Below, piece after piece: positions 1 through 9,593 of a DNA stretch of 64,000 nucleotides; position 1 is the stretch's first letter; every line of letters begins with the position of its first letter. A program made the position numbers and the translations under genes. Source of the stretch: Deltaproteobacteria bacterium. GTDB taxonomy: Bacteria > Desulfobacterota > Dissulfuribacteria > Dissulfuribacterales > QOAL01. The stretch spans positions 1 to 64,000 of the forward strand of contig JALSNW010000040.1 of assembly GCA_026986785.1 (NCBI GenBank), written 5' to 3'. The notes under the pieces were generated by a model. That model searched no databases and was not told where the DNA came from. It worked only from the letters and a program-made list of their open reading frames with translations.

Positions 1-182
1 TCCAAAGTAACCTTATGAAAATAAAAAAATATTTTACTATCGATAATATATTATATAGAATAAATGGCTTTGTAGCTGGGATATGATGACAAGGTATTAA
101 AGGCCCGGATATGAATTTGTGGTATTTGTGACAACAGCTGCCCAATTGGTGATTTGTCCCTGTCTTGTGAGGTACAGATTTC

Positions 183-211
183 TTGACTTCATTTTTTGGC
201 TCTATTAAATT
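183..211 (+). promoter_or_regulatory. Candidate sigma-70-type promoter of tRNA-Leu
   Basis: A TTGACT box (183-188) and a TAAATT box (206-211) are separated by 17 bases and end 31 bases before the tRNA. The spacing and the -35 match are good and the -10 is moderate. The rest of 1-182 is AT-rich and I see no gene in it. Confidence 0.4.
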
Positions 212-242
212 TTGAGTCTATGCTTGAATTATGGAGTTTCAG

Positions 243-328
243 GCGAGAGTGGCGGAATTGGTAGACGCACTGGACTTAGGATCCAGCGGCCTTGCGCCGT
301 GGGAGTTCGACTCTCCCCTCTCGCACCA
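243..328 (+). tRNA. tRNA-Leu (anticodon UAG)
   Basis: The acceptor arms GCGAGAG (243-249) and CTCTCGC (318-324) pair perfectly. A discriminator A (325) and an encoded CCA (326-328) follow. The anticodon stem CTGGA/TCCAG encloses the loop CTTAGGA, giving anticodon UAG, which reads CUA and related leucine codons. The variable arm is long, as expected for a class II leucine tRNA, and the T-loop GTTCGACTC is canonical. The length of 86 bases including CCA is normal. It lies alone, about 175 bases upstream of tig. Confidence 0.97.
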
Positions 329-502
329 TATTTATCTTTATGCCTGCCAGCCCCAATCTGTCGAGATTTTATTAACTGGCCGCAAAACCATCAAAGTGGA
401 CTGATGTAACAAGGTGAATATATTCTATAAGGCTGTTTTGTAAAAGATCCGGTCAGCCAGGCTTTAAAAATTACAATTAAAAAGAAAGGTTTTCTAAAGA
501 TC

Positions 503-1843
503 ATGGAGATGAAAGTCACTGTTGAAGATGTAAGCCCGGTGCAGAAGCGCCTTTCAGTTGAAATCCCCTCGGACAAGGTAAAAGACCTGCTGGATAAGAC
601 CATAAATCAGTTGAGGAGAACCGTATCTCTTCCTGGTTTTAGAAAGGGCAAGGTGCCAAGAAGTATCATAGAGAGGGATTATGCCCGTGAGATCCAGACT
701 GAGGTCATGCAGAAGCTCATCGAGGATTCCCTTGGCGATGCCATCAGGCAGAGCGAGGTGACCATGCTTTTGGAGCCACAGTTGGATTCTTCATCGGAGG
801 TGAAAGCAGGACAGCCCTTCACCTACTCTGTTTTGATGGATGTGGAACCAGAATTTGAGATCCCAGACTTCCGAAAATACGAGTTGGTAAAACCCAAGGT
901 AGAAGTGACTGATGACGAGATAGAGGAACAGTTACAGGCACTTAGAAAGCACTTTGGGACAGTAGAGACCATAGATGAACCCAGGCCGCTCAAAGAGGGC
1001 GACATCGCCATCATCGATTACAAGGCATATATCCATGGCGAAGAGGTACCTGAGTTGGAGGCACGAGATTATTATGTAGAGCTGGGTCAGGGTAACCTGA
1101 ATGAGACCCTGGAAAAGGGGCTAATTGGCATGGAAAAGGGGGAAGAACGCCAGATCGAGGTCTCCTATCCAAGCGACGCCATAAATTCAAGGGTTGCTGG
1201 CAAGACAGTCACCTACAAGGTGACCTTGAAGAATATACAGGTCCGAAATCTCCCTGAGTTGAACGACGAATTTGCACAAAAAATGGGTATTGGTCTAAAG
1301 ACAGTCGAAGACCTCAGGCAACGGCTCAGACAACAGATATTGGATGATAAGCAGAATGCCGCCGATGGAGTAGTACGGCAACAATTATTCGATAGACTGC
1401 TCGAAGAAGTTGATTTCCCAGTACCAGATCGGTTGGTGGATAAAAAGCTTGATCAGATGATTGACAATGTGGTCAGTCATATGCAGGAAAGGGGAGTCAA
1501 TCTGGAGCAAGCAGGCATTGATGAGGCGAAATTGAGAGAAAAGATGCGGGATGATGCTGTGCGCCAGGTGAGGACTGAGCTGATACTGGATAAGATAGCG
1601 GAGGCAGAAAAGGTAGAGATTCCTGCAGAGGAATTGAAACGATATTCAGATTATGTCGATGAACATTACCAGGAAATGAATGTGAGCAGGGAGCAGTTTC
1701 ATTCTGCAGTTTTTGAATCAGTATTACCGAAGCTTAGGGCCAAACAGACCATGGATTATATCCTGAGCAATGTGACCATCAGGGAAGAGGATGAAGAGGG
1801 GGAGGTAGAGGGGGCCAAAGTTGCAGCAAGTGCAGAGAAATAA
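503..1843 (+). CDS. tig: Trigger factor (ribosome-associated chaperone / prolyl isomerase)
   Basis: This 446-residue protein is the cytosolic chaperone that binds at the ribosome exit tunnel and shields nascent chains. The N-terminal ribosome-binding domain carries the signature GFRKGKVP at residues 45-52. A FKBP-type prolyl isomerase domain follows at about 155-245 (it includes GDIAIIDYKAYIHG and the GLIGMEKGEER segment), then the long alpha-helical substrate-cradling C-terminal domain. The length is typical of the family. An ATG also lies two codons downstream, so the start is uncertain by six bases. It is the first gene of the conserved tig-clpP-clpX-lon order, which couples folding and proteolysis; clpP begins 39 bases after the stop. 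The C-terminus is acidic (EEDEEGEVEG). Confidence 0.97.
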   Translation: MEMKVTVEDVSPVQKRLSVEIPSDKVKDLLDKTINQLRRTVSLPGFRKGKVPRSIIERDYAREIQTEVMQKLIEDSLGDAIRQSEVTMLLEPQLDSSSEVKAGQPFTYSVLMDVEPEFEIPDFRKYELVKPKVEVTDDEIEEQLQALRKHFGTVETIDEPRPLKEGDIAIIDYKAYIHGEEVPELEARDYYVELGQGNLNETLEKGLIGMEKGEERQIEVSYPSDAINSRVAGKTVTYKVTLKNIQVRNLPELNDEFAQKMGIGLKTVEDLRQRLRQQILDDKQNAADGVVRQQLFDRLLEEVDFPVPDRLVDKKLDQMIDNVVSHMQERGVNLEQAGIDEAKLREKMRDDAVRQVRTELILDKIAEAEKVEIPAEELKRYSDYVDEHYQEMNVSREQFHSAVFESVLPKLRAKQTMDYILSNVTIREEDEEGEVEGAKVAASAEK

Positions 1844-1882
1844 CCTAAGAATGGGAATTAATGTTAAGATGAGGTTGAAAAT

Positions 1883-2488
1883 ATGCCGTTAGTACCTATC
1901 GTAATTGAGCAGAGCCCTAGGGGTGAAAGGGCCTTTGATATCTATTCACGTCTTCTTAAGGAAAGGATTATCTTTCTGGGTGGAGCCGTGAATGACGAGG
2001 TTGCAAATCTGGTTATTGCCCAGCTTCTTTTTCTTGAAGCAGAAGACCCTAACAGGGATATCACCTTATATATCAATTCTCCAGGTGGGATTGTTACAGC
2101 AGGATTGGCCATTTACGACACAATCCAGTACATTAAGGCCGATGTCAGTACCTTGTGTCTTGGGCAGGCGGCAAGCATGGGAGCCTTGCTCCTGGCTGCA
2201 GGTGCGCCAGGGAAGAGGTTCACTCTGCCAAACTCCAGGATCCTGATTCATCAGCCCATGGGTGGTTTTCAGGGGCAGGCAACAGATATCGATATCCATG
2301 CCAGAGAGATCTTGAAACTCAGGCAGCGCCTGAATGAGATATTGGCAAGGCATACGGGCCAGCCACTTGAAAAAATCCAGGCTGATACGGAACGGGATTA
2401 TTTCATGGGTGGTCAAGAGGCCCTTGAATATGGCTTAGTGGATGAAATTATTGAAAAGAGACAAACTGCCTCCAAGGAGGATGATTAA
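1883..2488 (+). CDS. clpP: ATP-dependent Clp protease proteolytic subunit
   Basis: This is the serine peptidase that forms the tetradecameric barrel of the ClpXP protease. The catalytic triad is visible: Ser98 in GQAASMGA, His123 in ILIHQPMGG and Asp172 in DTERDYFM. At 201 residues it has the usual length, with the family's short N-terminal region. It has a purine-rich ribosome-binding site (gagg) before the ATG and is followed after two bases by clpX, so the protease and its unfoldase are almost certainly translated from one message. Nothing about it is unusual. Confidence 0.98.
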   Translation: MPLVPIVIEQSPRGERAFDIYSRLLKERIIFLGGAVNDEVANLVIAQLLFLEAEDPNRDITLYINSPGGIVTAGLAIYDTIQYIKADVSTLCLGQAASMGALLLAAGAPGKRFTLPNSRILIHQPMGGFQGQATDIDIHAREILKLRQRLNEILARHTGQPLEKIQADTERDYFMGGQEALEYGLVDEIIEKRQTASKEDD

Positions 2489-2490
2489 CA

Positions 2491-3756
2491 ATGGCAAGAA
2501 AAAAGGATGATTTCGACAATACTGGAGATCTGTGCTGTTCTTTTTGTGGAAAAGGGCAGGGCGAGGTCAGAAAGCTCATTGCTGGTCCTAACGTGTATAT
2601 ATGTGACGAATGCATTGATCTCTGCAATGATATAATTGCAGAGGACTATGAAGGGGGAGATGATGCAGGTTCTGGCCGGGCCTCTGTCCTAAAACCAGCA
2701 GAGATCAAGGCCCTATTGGACCAGTATGTAGTGGGCCAGGAACAGGCAAAGAAAATCCTGTCTGTTGCAGTCCATAATCATTACAAGCGGATAGAATCGA
2801 ACGTAGCACTTGACGAGGTAGAGCTACAAAAAAGCAATATCATGCTCATTGGTCCTACGGGAAGCGGCAAGACGCTGTTGGCCCAGACCCTTGCCAAGAT
2901 ATTAAACGTGCCTTTTACAATAGCTGATGCTACAACCCTGACCGAGGCTGGTTACGTGGGTGAAGATGTTGAAAACATCATACTGAATCTACTTCAGGCA
3001 GCTGATTACGACGTTGAGTTGGCGAGCAGAGGGATAGTCTATATTGACGAGATAGACAAGATTGCCAAGAAGTCAGACAGCCCCTCTATTACCAGAGATG
3101 TGTCAGGTGAAGGGGTGCAGCAGGCACTTTTGAAGATAATCGAGGGTACCTTGGCAAATGTACCCCCAAAGGGTGGGAGAAAACACCCTCAACAGGAATT
3201 CGTGAAGATAGATACCACCAACATCCTCTTCATAGTTGGAGGTGCCTTCGTGGGCCTCGATTCCATAATCAAGACCAGATTGGGTAAATATTCCATAGGC
3301 TTTGGTGCAAATGTGGAGGGTGCCAGGGATTTGAGTTTCAGCGAGATATTGAAACATCTGGAACCAGAGGATCTAATAAAATATGGCCTTATTCCAGAGC
3401 TTGTTGGAAGGATTCCAGTCGCAGCTACCCTTGAGGAGCTTGCCAGGGAAGACCTTATAAAGATTCTTCAAGAGCCGAAGAATGCCTTGGTGAAACAGTT
3501 CAAAAAACTCTTTGCAATGGATAACATAGATCTCCATTTCACCGATGGGGCTATAAAGGCCATAGCCGAAGAGGCCATCAAGAGAAAGACAGGTGCCAGG
3601 GGGCTCAGGGCCATCCTGGAGAGGGCCATGCTGGAGGTCATGTACGAGCTGCCATCACGGGACAATGTGAAAGAATGCGTTATAAGTGAAGAAGTTATCT
3701 TGCGTAAGGCCGAACCAATCCTTATTTATGAAAGTAAGCAGGCTAAGGCCTCATAG
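2491..3756 (+). CDS. clpX: ATP-dependent Clp protease ATP-binding subunit ClpX
   Basis: This is the AAA+ unfoldase that recognises, unfolds and feeds substrates to ClpP. The N-terminal zinc-binding domain has a CxxC pair at 16/19 and another at 38/41. The Walker A motif GPTGSGKT is at 121-128 and Walker B (VYIDEIDKI) lies near 185. The YSIGFG segment is the IGF loop that docks on ClpP. The sensor-2 region reads [10 protein letters not shown]. The length of 421 residues is normal. The ribosome-binding site AAGGAGG lies within the last codons of clpP, two bases upstream, which indicates translational coupling. Confidence 0.98.
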   Translation: MARKKDDFDNTGDLCCSFCGKGQGEVRKLIAGPNVYICDECIDLCNDIIAEDYEGGDDAGSGRASVLKPAEIKALLDQYVVGQEQAKKILSVAVHNHYKRIESNVALDEVELQKSNIMLIGPTGSGKTLLAQTLAKILNVPFTIADATTLTEAGYVGEDVENIILNLLQAADYDVELASRGIVYIDEIDKIAKKSDSPSITRDVSGEGVQQALLKIIEGTLANVPPKGGRKHPQQEFVKIDTTNILFIVGGAFVGLDSIIKTRLGKYSIGFGANVEGARDLSFSEILKHLEPEDLIKYGLIPELVGRIPVAATLEELAREDLIKILQEPKNALVKQFKKLFAMDNIDLHFTDGAIKAIAEEAIKRKTGARGLRAILERAMLEVMYELPSRDNVKECVISEEVILRKAEPILIYESKQAKAS

Positions 3757-3804
3757 ATGATTTCAAATTATTAAAATAAGAGAAAGAGAAGTTCGTGAGG
3801 TATT

Positions 3805-6225
3805 ATGGATAACAGAGAAAGGCTCCTGACACTACCCTTATTACCATTGAGGGATATGGTACTTTTCCCACACATGGTTGCTCCCCTCTTTATTGGACGG
3901 GAGAAATCTGTAGAGGCCATCAAAAAGGCAATGGCTGACAATCAGGAGATATTTCTTTCTGCCCAAAAGGATGCAAAACTGGATGAGCCAGGTCGAAAAG
4001 ACATCTACCGCGTAGGGACAATTGGCACCATACTTCAGCTCTTGAGACTTCCCGATGGGACCGTAAAGGCCCTTATCGAAGGAAAGAGAAGGGCCGAGAT
4101 AAGGTCCTTCGTATCTCTTGAAAAATATTTTGTGGTGGAGGTGGAGCCTCTGGAAGAAAAGATGGCTTCGGGGCCAAAGGTCGATGCCCTGAAACGGCTG
4201 ACCATTTCAGCATTTGACGAATATTGTAAGCTCAACAACAAGGTGCCTCCCGAGGTGGCGGTGTCCATTTCTTCCCTGTCCGATCCGGGCCGGCTTGCAG
4301 ATTCCATAGCTTCCCATATCTCTTTGAGGGTTGCTGATAAACAGGCCATACTCGAGGCCCTTGATCCAGGTAAGAGACTGGAGAAGCTCTACTCCTTCAT
4401 GTCTTCCGAGACCCAGATTGCCAAGATGGAACAGCGTATCAAGGAACGGGTCAAGAAGCAGATGGAAAAGAACCAGAAGGACTATTATCTGAATGAGCAG
4501 ATCCGGGCCATACAGAAGGAGATGGGGCAAAAAGATGAGACCCAGAGCGAGATTGCCGAGCTCGAGCGGAAGATAAAGAAAAAGAGGTTGCCAAGGGAGG
4601 CAGCTGCCAAGGTGAGGCGCGAGCTCAAGAAATTGAAACTCATGGCTCCCATGTCTGCCGAGGCGACTGTAGTTAGGAACTATATCGACTGGATATTGTC
4701 CCTGCCTTGGTTCGAGAAGACCAAGGACAACAATGACATAGTTAAGGCTGAAAAGATCTTGGAAGAAGACCATTATGGCCTGGAAAAGCCAAAGGAAAGG
4801 ATACTGGAGTATCTGGCAGTCAAGAGCCTTGCCAAGAAGATAAAGGGCCCTATCCTCTGCCTGGTTGGCCCACCAGGGGTGGGAAAGACCTCTCTGGCAA
4901 GGTCTGTAGCCCGGGCTCTCAATAGAAATTTTGTTCGTCTATCCCTTGGCGGTGTGAAGGACGAAGCTGAGATCAGGGGGCATAGGAGGACATACATTGG
5001 TGCCCTTCCAGGAAAGATCATTCAGTCTCTCAAAAAGGCCGGATCTAACAACCCTGTCTTCTGCCTTGATGAAGTGGACAAGATGAGTTCCGATTTCAGG
5101 GGAGATCCTGCCTCTGCCCTTTTGGAGGTCTTGGATCCAGAGCAGAACTTTGCATTCAACGATCACTATCTCGATCTTGATTATGATCTCTCCGAGGTAC
5201 TTTTCATCACAACTGCCAATGCCCTTTTCACTATCCCTTTCCCATTGCAGGACAGGATGGAGATAATCGAACTGCCAGGTTATACAGAAGAAGAAAAGAT
5301 CGAGATTGCCAAGAGACATCTGATACCGAGGCAGTTGGATGCCCATGGATTGAAGAAAAAACAACTTGAGATCAGCCAGGGTGCCCTGGAAGACCTGATA
5401 CACCTCTATACGAGGGAGGCAGGAGTGAGAAACCTGGAAAGATCCATCGCTGCCCTTTGTCGCAAGGCTGCCAGGAAGATCGCAAGTTCAGGCGATAGAG
5501 ACAAGACAATCAGGATCACGAGATCATCTCTCAATAGATTTTTGGGCGTCCCGCGCTATCGTCATTCCCATGCTGAAGAGAAGGATCTGGTGGGCGTGGC
5601 AACTGGCCTTGCATGGACTGAGACAGGTGGTACCTTGTTACAGATAGAAGTGGCTGTCATGCCAGGCAAGGGAAAGCTCACAATTACAGGGACCCTTGGA
5701 GATGTCATGCAGGAATCAGTCCATGCTGCCATGAGTTATGTGAGATCCAGGGCACATCAGCTTACCTTACCCTGGGATTTTTATCAAAAGGTGGATATAC
5801 ATGTCCACGTACCAGAAGGTGCCATCCCAAAGGATGGACCTTCAGCAGGGATCACAATTGCTACAGCCTTGGTGTCAGCCCTTATGAAGATCCCAGTTAG
5901 GCACAATGTGGCCATGACGGGAGAGATCACGCTCAGGGGACGTGTATTGCCCATTGGGGGATTGAAGGAAAAGCTCCTTGCTGCCAGGCGCATGGATATG
6001 TCATCTTGTCTCATCCCAAAGGATAATGAGAAAGATCTCAAGGAGATCCCTCAAAAGTTGCTGAAATCACTTGAAATCAAATTAGTGGAACATATGGACG
6101 ATGTCTTGGAGGCAGCACTGGAGGCAGGAGATCGGGGGCAATTGTTTGCAAGTCTCAAATCTGCCGAGCCACCAGATTGGTTTTCTGCCCCCAAGATCCA
6201 GGAGGAGCTGCCGGCTGCCCATTGA
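3805..6225 (+). CDS. lon: Lon protease (endopeptidase La)
   Basis: This is the cytosolic ATP-dependent serine protease that degrades misfolded and regulatory proteins. Its 806 residues comprise the N-terminal substrate-binding LON domain (about 8-205), a coiled-coil linker, the AAA+ module with Walker [10 protein letters not shown] near 352-360, and the C-terminal peptidase domain. The Ser-Lys dyad is Ser680 in KDGPSAG and Lys723 in GLKEK, matching the 43-residue spacing of E. coli Lon. GAGG precedes the ATG. It is separated from clpX by 48 bases and probably belongs to the same transcription unit. It is a standard LonA. Confidence 0.98.
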   Translation: MDNRERLLTLPLLPLRDMVLFPHMVAPLFIGREKSVEAIKKAMADNQEIFLSAQKDAKLDEPGRKDIYRVGTIGTILQLLRLPDGTVKALIEGKRRAEIRSFVSLEKYFVVEVEPLEEKMASGPKVDALKRLTISAFDEYCKLNNKVPPEVAVSISSLSDPGRLADSIASHISLRVADKQAILEALDPGKRLEKLYSFMSSETQIAKMEQRIKERVKKQMEKNQKDYYLNEQIRAIQKEMGQKDETQSEIAELERKIKKKRLPREAAAKVRRELKKLKLMAPMSAEATVVRNYIDWILSLPWFEKTKDNNDIVKAEKILEEDHYGLEKPKERILEYLAVKSLAKKIKGPILCLVGPPGVGKTSLARSVARALNRNFVRLSLGGVKDEAEIRGHRRTYIGALPGKIIQSLKKAGSNNPVFCLDEVDKMSSDFRGDPASALLEVLDPEQNFAFNDHYLDLDYDLSEVLFITTANALFTIPFPLQDRMEIIELPGYTEEEKIEIAKRHLIPRQLDAHGLKKKQLEISQGALEDLIHLYTREAGVRNLERSIAALCRKAARKIASSGDRDKTIRITRSSLNRFLGVPRYRHSHAEEKDLVGVATGLAWTETGGTLLQIEVAVMPGKGKLTITGTLGDVMQESVHAAMSYVRSRAHQLTLPWDFYQKVDIHVHVPEGAIPKDGPSAGITIATALVSALMKIPVRHNVAMTGEITLRGRVLPIGGLKEKLLAARRMDMSSCLIPKDNEKDLKEIPQKLLKSLEIKLVEHMDDVLEAALEAGDRGQLFASLKSAEPPDWFSAPKIQEELPAAH

Positions 6226-6416
6226 TCAGGAAATATTGTGGTCTTGAGTTAGTATGCAAGGATAATATCGGTTGTTTCAAAGGGGGAGTCAAAAGACAGG
6301 TCTATTGGTCAAGGGCCTAATTTTTCTGTTTTTTGTCAAGGGTGTGTTGGTAACAAATCAACTGGTTAATAGTCGATGTACCTGGTTGCAATCTTTCCGA
6401 AGGAGTGGGCACAGCT

Positions 6417-6926
6417 ATGGCAAAGAGGTGGTATGCGGTAAGGACTCATCCTAGAAAAGAGTTCTATGCAAAGAGCAATTACGAGAACCAGTCTTTCGAG
6501 GTCTTTTTACCTGTAACACTTCGTATAGTAAGGCATGCACGCAAGGTCAAGGAGGTGCCCTCCCCACTTTTCCCAGGCTATCTTTTTCTCCGTCTTGCAG
6601 ACGAGGAGAAAAACTGGATTGCAGTCTATAGTACCAGGGGAGCCATCGGCCCAGTAAGGTTTGGTAATTACTATCCCCCAGTACCAGACTGGTTTATGGA
6701 AGGGCTTAGGCTCAGGGCTGATGAGAAGGGCCTGATCTCTGTGAGTCTAAAGGAAAAATTTGGTTTTGAACCTGGGGATAGGGTCAAGGTGCAAGGACCT
6801 AACGACACCATTATCGAGGGGATATTAAAGGCTGTTGATGGAAAGGACAGGGCTATCATACTCCTCGATATGTTAAAGAAACAGGTCAGGGCCACGGTCC
6901 CTCTGGCGTCTTTGAGGGCTGCTTGA
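6417..6926 (+). CDS. NusG-family transcription factor paralogue (NusG/RfaH/LoaP-like)
   Basis: This is a 169-residue NusG-like protein. The N-terminal NGN domain begins with the family pattern KRWYAVRTHPRKE and contains the LFPGYLFLRL segment. A C-terminal KOW-like domain includes FEPGDRVKVQGP. I start it at ATG 6417 because AAGGAG (6400-6405) is well spaced for it; a GTG four codons earlier overlaps that site. Housekeeping nusG usually sits beside secE and ribosomal protein genes, which are absent here. A specialised paralogue is therefore more likely, of the kind that helps RNA polymerase through long exopolysaccharide operons such as the one at 35-61 kb. I found no convincing RfaH ops element by eye. 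The function is inferred from family and context. Confidence 0.85.
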   Translation: MAKRWYAVRTHPRKEFYAKSNYENQSFEVFLPVTLRIVRHARKVKEVPSPLFPGYLFLRLADEEKNWIAVYSTRGAIGPVRFGNYYPPVPDWFMEGLRLRADEKGLISVSLKEKFGFEPGDRVKVQGPNDTIIEGILKAVDGKDRAIILLDMLKKQVRATVPLASLRAA

Positions 6927-6943
6927 TCAAAAGCTGGGAGGAA

Positions 6944-7250
6944 TCAGCATGCCCGTTGAGATTGTAGATGGGTCTTTTGGGGGTCTGAGCAGACCTTGAA
7001 ATTATTTTGCATTTTCATAAACTCGCCTGATAAACCTGTAAGTTTAATAAAGATAGTCTTTTTCACCTCTTCAGAGCCCTGAGCTGTTTCTTTATCTATG
7101 TGACGATATCTGTGGTTTTGTCCGCCATGTTGGCAATCTCCACCACTACTACCTGTATGTTCACTTCTTTAAGTGTTACCGTTTTTTTTCGGGCAAAGGA
7201 TGCATCACAGAATCGGCTGGAATAAAATGATTTTATATTTCCAAGAAGCC
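6944..7250 (-). pseudogene. Possible decayed C-terminus of a chemoreceptor-like gene
   Basis: On the minus strand, one frame reads VVVVEIANMADKTTDIVT and then stops. A second frame resumes with ETAQGSEEVKKTIF, continues through TGLSGEFMKMQNNFKV, and ends at a stop at 6944-6946. The final segment resembles the closing helix of methyl-accepting chemotaxis proteins, which commonly end in a FKV-type motif. A frameshift joins the two pieces and no start codon is evident. I infer a remnant; the match is by eye only. The rest of the 6927-7422 gap shows no other gene apart from the minigene at 7381. A weak GGTCT/AGACC hairpin at 6982-6995 lies inside the remnant. Confidence 0.3.
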
Positions 7251-7380
7251 AAATCTCAAAAGGAGATCAGCATCAACCCTGTCTGGGGCTAAAAGCCTTG
7301 TATGAAAAAACATTGGAATTTTGGGTGTTTTATTTGGTATGATATTACTCATGTGATGAGGCGAAATTTTCAGGAGGCCA

Positions 7381-7416
7381 ATGGCAACAATAAGTATTAT
7401 TTGTTTAACTTATTAG
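7381..7416 (+). other. Possible 11-codon leader peptide before the antiporter
   Basis: An AGGAGG (7372-7377) is followed after three bases by ATG and eleven sense codons (MATISIICLTY), then TAG at 7414-7416. The antiporter ATG lies six bases further on in the same frame and has no ribosome-binding site of its own. The minigene may deliver ribosomes to the antiporter start, or the TAG may be a recent in-frame stop in an originally longer N-terminus. Confidence 0.35.
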
Positions 7417-7422
7417 CTGCTC

Positions 7423-8982
7423 ATGACTTACGAATCGGTAATATTGATATTGTTTGTCATTGCCTCAGCAGTATCAGTGGTAGCCAGGAGGTTCAACCTC
7501 CCATATACCATTGTACTTATGGCAGTGGGGCTGCTGCTTGGCTCTTTCCATCTGCTAAATCCCCCCCATCTAACCCAGGAGCTTTTATATTCTATCTTTT
7601 TACCGCCTCTCATCTTTGAGGCTGCCATCCATCTTCAGGCATCCGAGCTATACAAGAACATAGGGCTAGTCGTTGCCCTTGCTGTTCCTGGTGTCATAGT
7701 GGCTGCCTTGGTAACGGCAGTAGTAATGGTGCCTGTAAGTATCCATTTTGTCCAGATTCAGCCTATTTCTTGGCCCTTGGGCATACTTTTCGGTGCAGCA
7801 GTGGCTGCTACCGATCCAGTGGCAGTAGGTGCGATTTTCAAGAGGCTTGGTGCTCCCCGCAGGCTGAGGATAATTACAGAGAGTGAAAGCCTGCTGAATG
7901 ACGGCACCTCTATTGTTGTCTTTATCCTGGTTGTGAGTTTCATACAGGGCAGGCTTGGTTCCAGTCAGGATGCAGTTATGGTCTTTTTCAGGGTCGTAGG
8001 GCTTGGCATCCTTATTGGTTCGGTGGTTGGCCTTGTCTCAGATGCGGTAATGCGTCGAATAGACGATGCCATGGTGGTCATAACCATTACAACAGTAGCC
8101 GCCTATGGCTCTTTTTTGATGGCCGAACACCTTGGAGTTTCGGGTGTGATGAGTTGTGTGGCTGCTGGCCTGATTTGTGGAGAGAAGAGCTTTTTTTCTG
8201 GTGCCATATTTCCATCCATTCGTATCTCTACTGAAACTTTCTGGGAATACGTGGCATTTGCCATGAATTCCTTGATCTTTCTCCTGATGGGTTTTGCCAT
8301 AGATATAGGCATGCTATGGAGGCTATGGCCCTTGATCCTAATTGCATATGCTGGTGTACTTGCTGCCAGGTTTCTTGTTGTGTTGGTTACCTGGGCAGTT
8401 TTTTCTCCCACCAGGCAGAGAATTCCCTTTAGGTGGAGTATTGTCCTGGGATGGGGAGGGTTGAGAGGTGCCTTGTCCATGGTGCTTGCACTGAGTATAC
8501 CGGATAGCCTGCCTTTCAAGGAGATGATTGTGACCCTTGTTTTTGGTGTTGTGCTTTTTTCCATATTCTTGCAAGGGCTTACAATGACTGGAATAATGCG
8601 CCTACTGGGCATCGTATCCCATCTGCCCGGGTTAAAACATTATGAGATGTTAAAGACACAGCTTATCCTTCTTCAAGAGACACTTGACGAGATAGAACGA
8701 CTTTTTGCCAGGCGCCTCATTACCCCTAAAAGTGCAAGGGCCCTCAAGGAAGAATTTCGAAGCCAGCTCCAGGCAGTTACTCAAAAGATGGAAGAGGTGC
8801 AGCTTGACAGAGAAGCCCTTATACACGAAGAGATACTGAGAACAAAAAGGCGTATTCTATTGGAGCAAAAGGCCAGGTTGGTCGAGATGTTTCAAACCGG
8901 TTCGATAGGGCTTGAGGCATACGAGACCTTGAAGAATGAATTGGATGCAAGGCTTTTGGACGTGGAAAGTTCGGGTGCATGA
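7423..8982 (+). CDS. Na+/H+ antiporter, CPA1 (NhaP-like) family
   Basis: This is an inner-membrane cation/proton exchanger of 519 residues. About twelve hydrophobic segments fill residues 1-410. The CPA1 transport motifs are present: ATDPVAV (129-135, with Asp131) and the ND pair Asn159-Asp160 in ESESLLND. After the last membrane helix comes a charged cytosolic tail of about 110 residues with coiled-coil character (repeated EE/RR segments), likely regulatory. Its role would be sodium and pH homeostasis. No ribosome-binding site precedes the ATG, and a short in-frame leader ends six bases upstream. Its stop overlaps the most upstream start of the next gene (ATGA). The exact ion specificity cannot be read from sequence. 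Confidence 0.92.
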   Translation: MTYESVILILFVIASAVSVVARRFNLPYTIVLMAVGLLLGSFHLLNPPHLTQELLYSIFLPPLIFEAAIHLQASELYKNIGLVVALAVPGVIVAALVTAVVMVPVSIHFVQIQPISWPLGILFGAAVAATDPVAVGAIFKRLGAPRRLRIITESESLLNDGTSIVVFILVVSFIQGRLGSSQDAVMVFFRVVGLGILIGSVVGLVSDAVMRRIDDAMVVITITTVAAYGSFLMAEHLGVSGVMSCVAAGLICGEKSFFSGAIFPSIRISTETFWEYVAFAMNSLIFLLMGFAIDIGMLWRLWPLILIAYAGVLAARFLVVLVTWAVFSPTRQRIPFRWSIVLGWGGLRGALSMVLALSIPDSLPFKEMIVTLVFGVVLFSIFLQGLTMTGIMRLLGIVSHLPGLKHYEMLKTQLILLQETLDEIERLFARRLITPKSARALKEEFRSQLQAVTQKMEEVQLDREALIHEEILRTKRRILLEQKARLVEMFQTGSIGLEAYETLKNELDARLLDVESSGA

Positions 8983-9563
8983 TTCATGCATGTATCTTGG
9001 GTTGGTCATGGATATTTTTTCTCATGGATGAAATAAGGTTACCGGAAGAGTTTGAGTTCTTGGCTTCAGCATGTCATCTCGCTGAACCTTGTTACACTGT
9101 GAGAGCCTTGGTCAAAGAAGATCTTGGTATGCTCATGCCCTTTTTGAATGCAACAGCCAAGGTACTCCAGTATGAACCCGGCGAAGAGCCTGTAATGATA
9201 TTCAGATTTGATCGATTTAAGGTCGCCCTTAGGAGCCACGAGATCAGTCTTGCTCCTTTTAGTGATAGAAAGACAGGGGCAGAGGCCCTTTCAATGTTGA
9301 TAGAATTTTTGAACAAGGTATTGCGGAAGAGAGATAAGATAGCGCCAAATTTCACACCCAGGAGGAGACCGCCTGCCTTTGAGATCTATAAACTTCTGCC
9401 AAGGACTAATTGTAAGGCCTGTGGAGAGATGACCTGCATGGCCTTTGCGGTCAAACTTGCCCTGGGCCGTCTTGAGCCGAGTTCGTGTCCTTTTCTCAAA
9501 AAAGATCCAGGGAATCTGGAGAAGCTCTATAACCTTTTAGGTCTCGATAGTACTGCCGTTTAG
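8979..9563 (+). CDS. [4Fe-4S]-domain protein of unknown role
   Basis: This cytosolic protein of up to 194 residues carries a C-terminal iron-sulfur motif: CKACGEMTC followed 16 residues later by a fourth cysteine (SSCPFL). This Cx2Cx4Cx16C pattern matches the FeS domain found in corrinoid/iron-sulfur protein subunits and RnfB-type proteins. The N-terminal ~120 residues show no motif I recognise. ATG 8979 overlaps the antiporter stop as ATGA. A second ATG at 9024 (MDEIRLPEEF) gives a more natural N-terminus without the hydrophobic lead and may be the true start. The coupling suggests co-expression with the antiporter, but no functional link is known to me. Confidence 0.8.
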   Translation: MIHACILGWSWIFFLMDEIRLPEEFEFLASACHLAEPCYTVRALVKEDLGMLMPFLNATAKVLQYEPGEEPVMIFRFDRFKVALRSHEISLAPFSDRKTGAEALSMLIEFLNKVLRKRDKIAPNFTPRRRPPAFEIYKLLPRTNCKACGEMTCMAFAVKLALGRLEPSSCPFLKKDPGNLEKLYNLLGLDSTAV

Positions 9564-9593
9564 CCTGTTGCCTGTCAAAGATCTGCTTAATAA

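Noticed and set aside
6982-6995. GGTCT-GAGC-AGACC hairpin as terminator after the NusG-like gene
   Set aside because: The stem has only five pairs and no T-run follows; it lies within a coding-like remnant.
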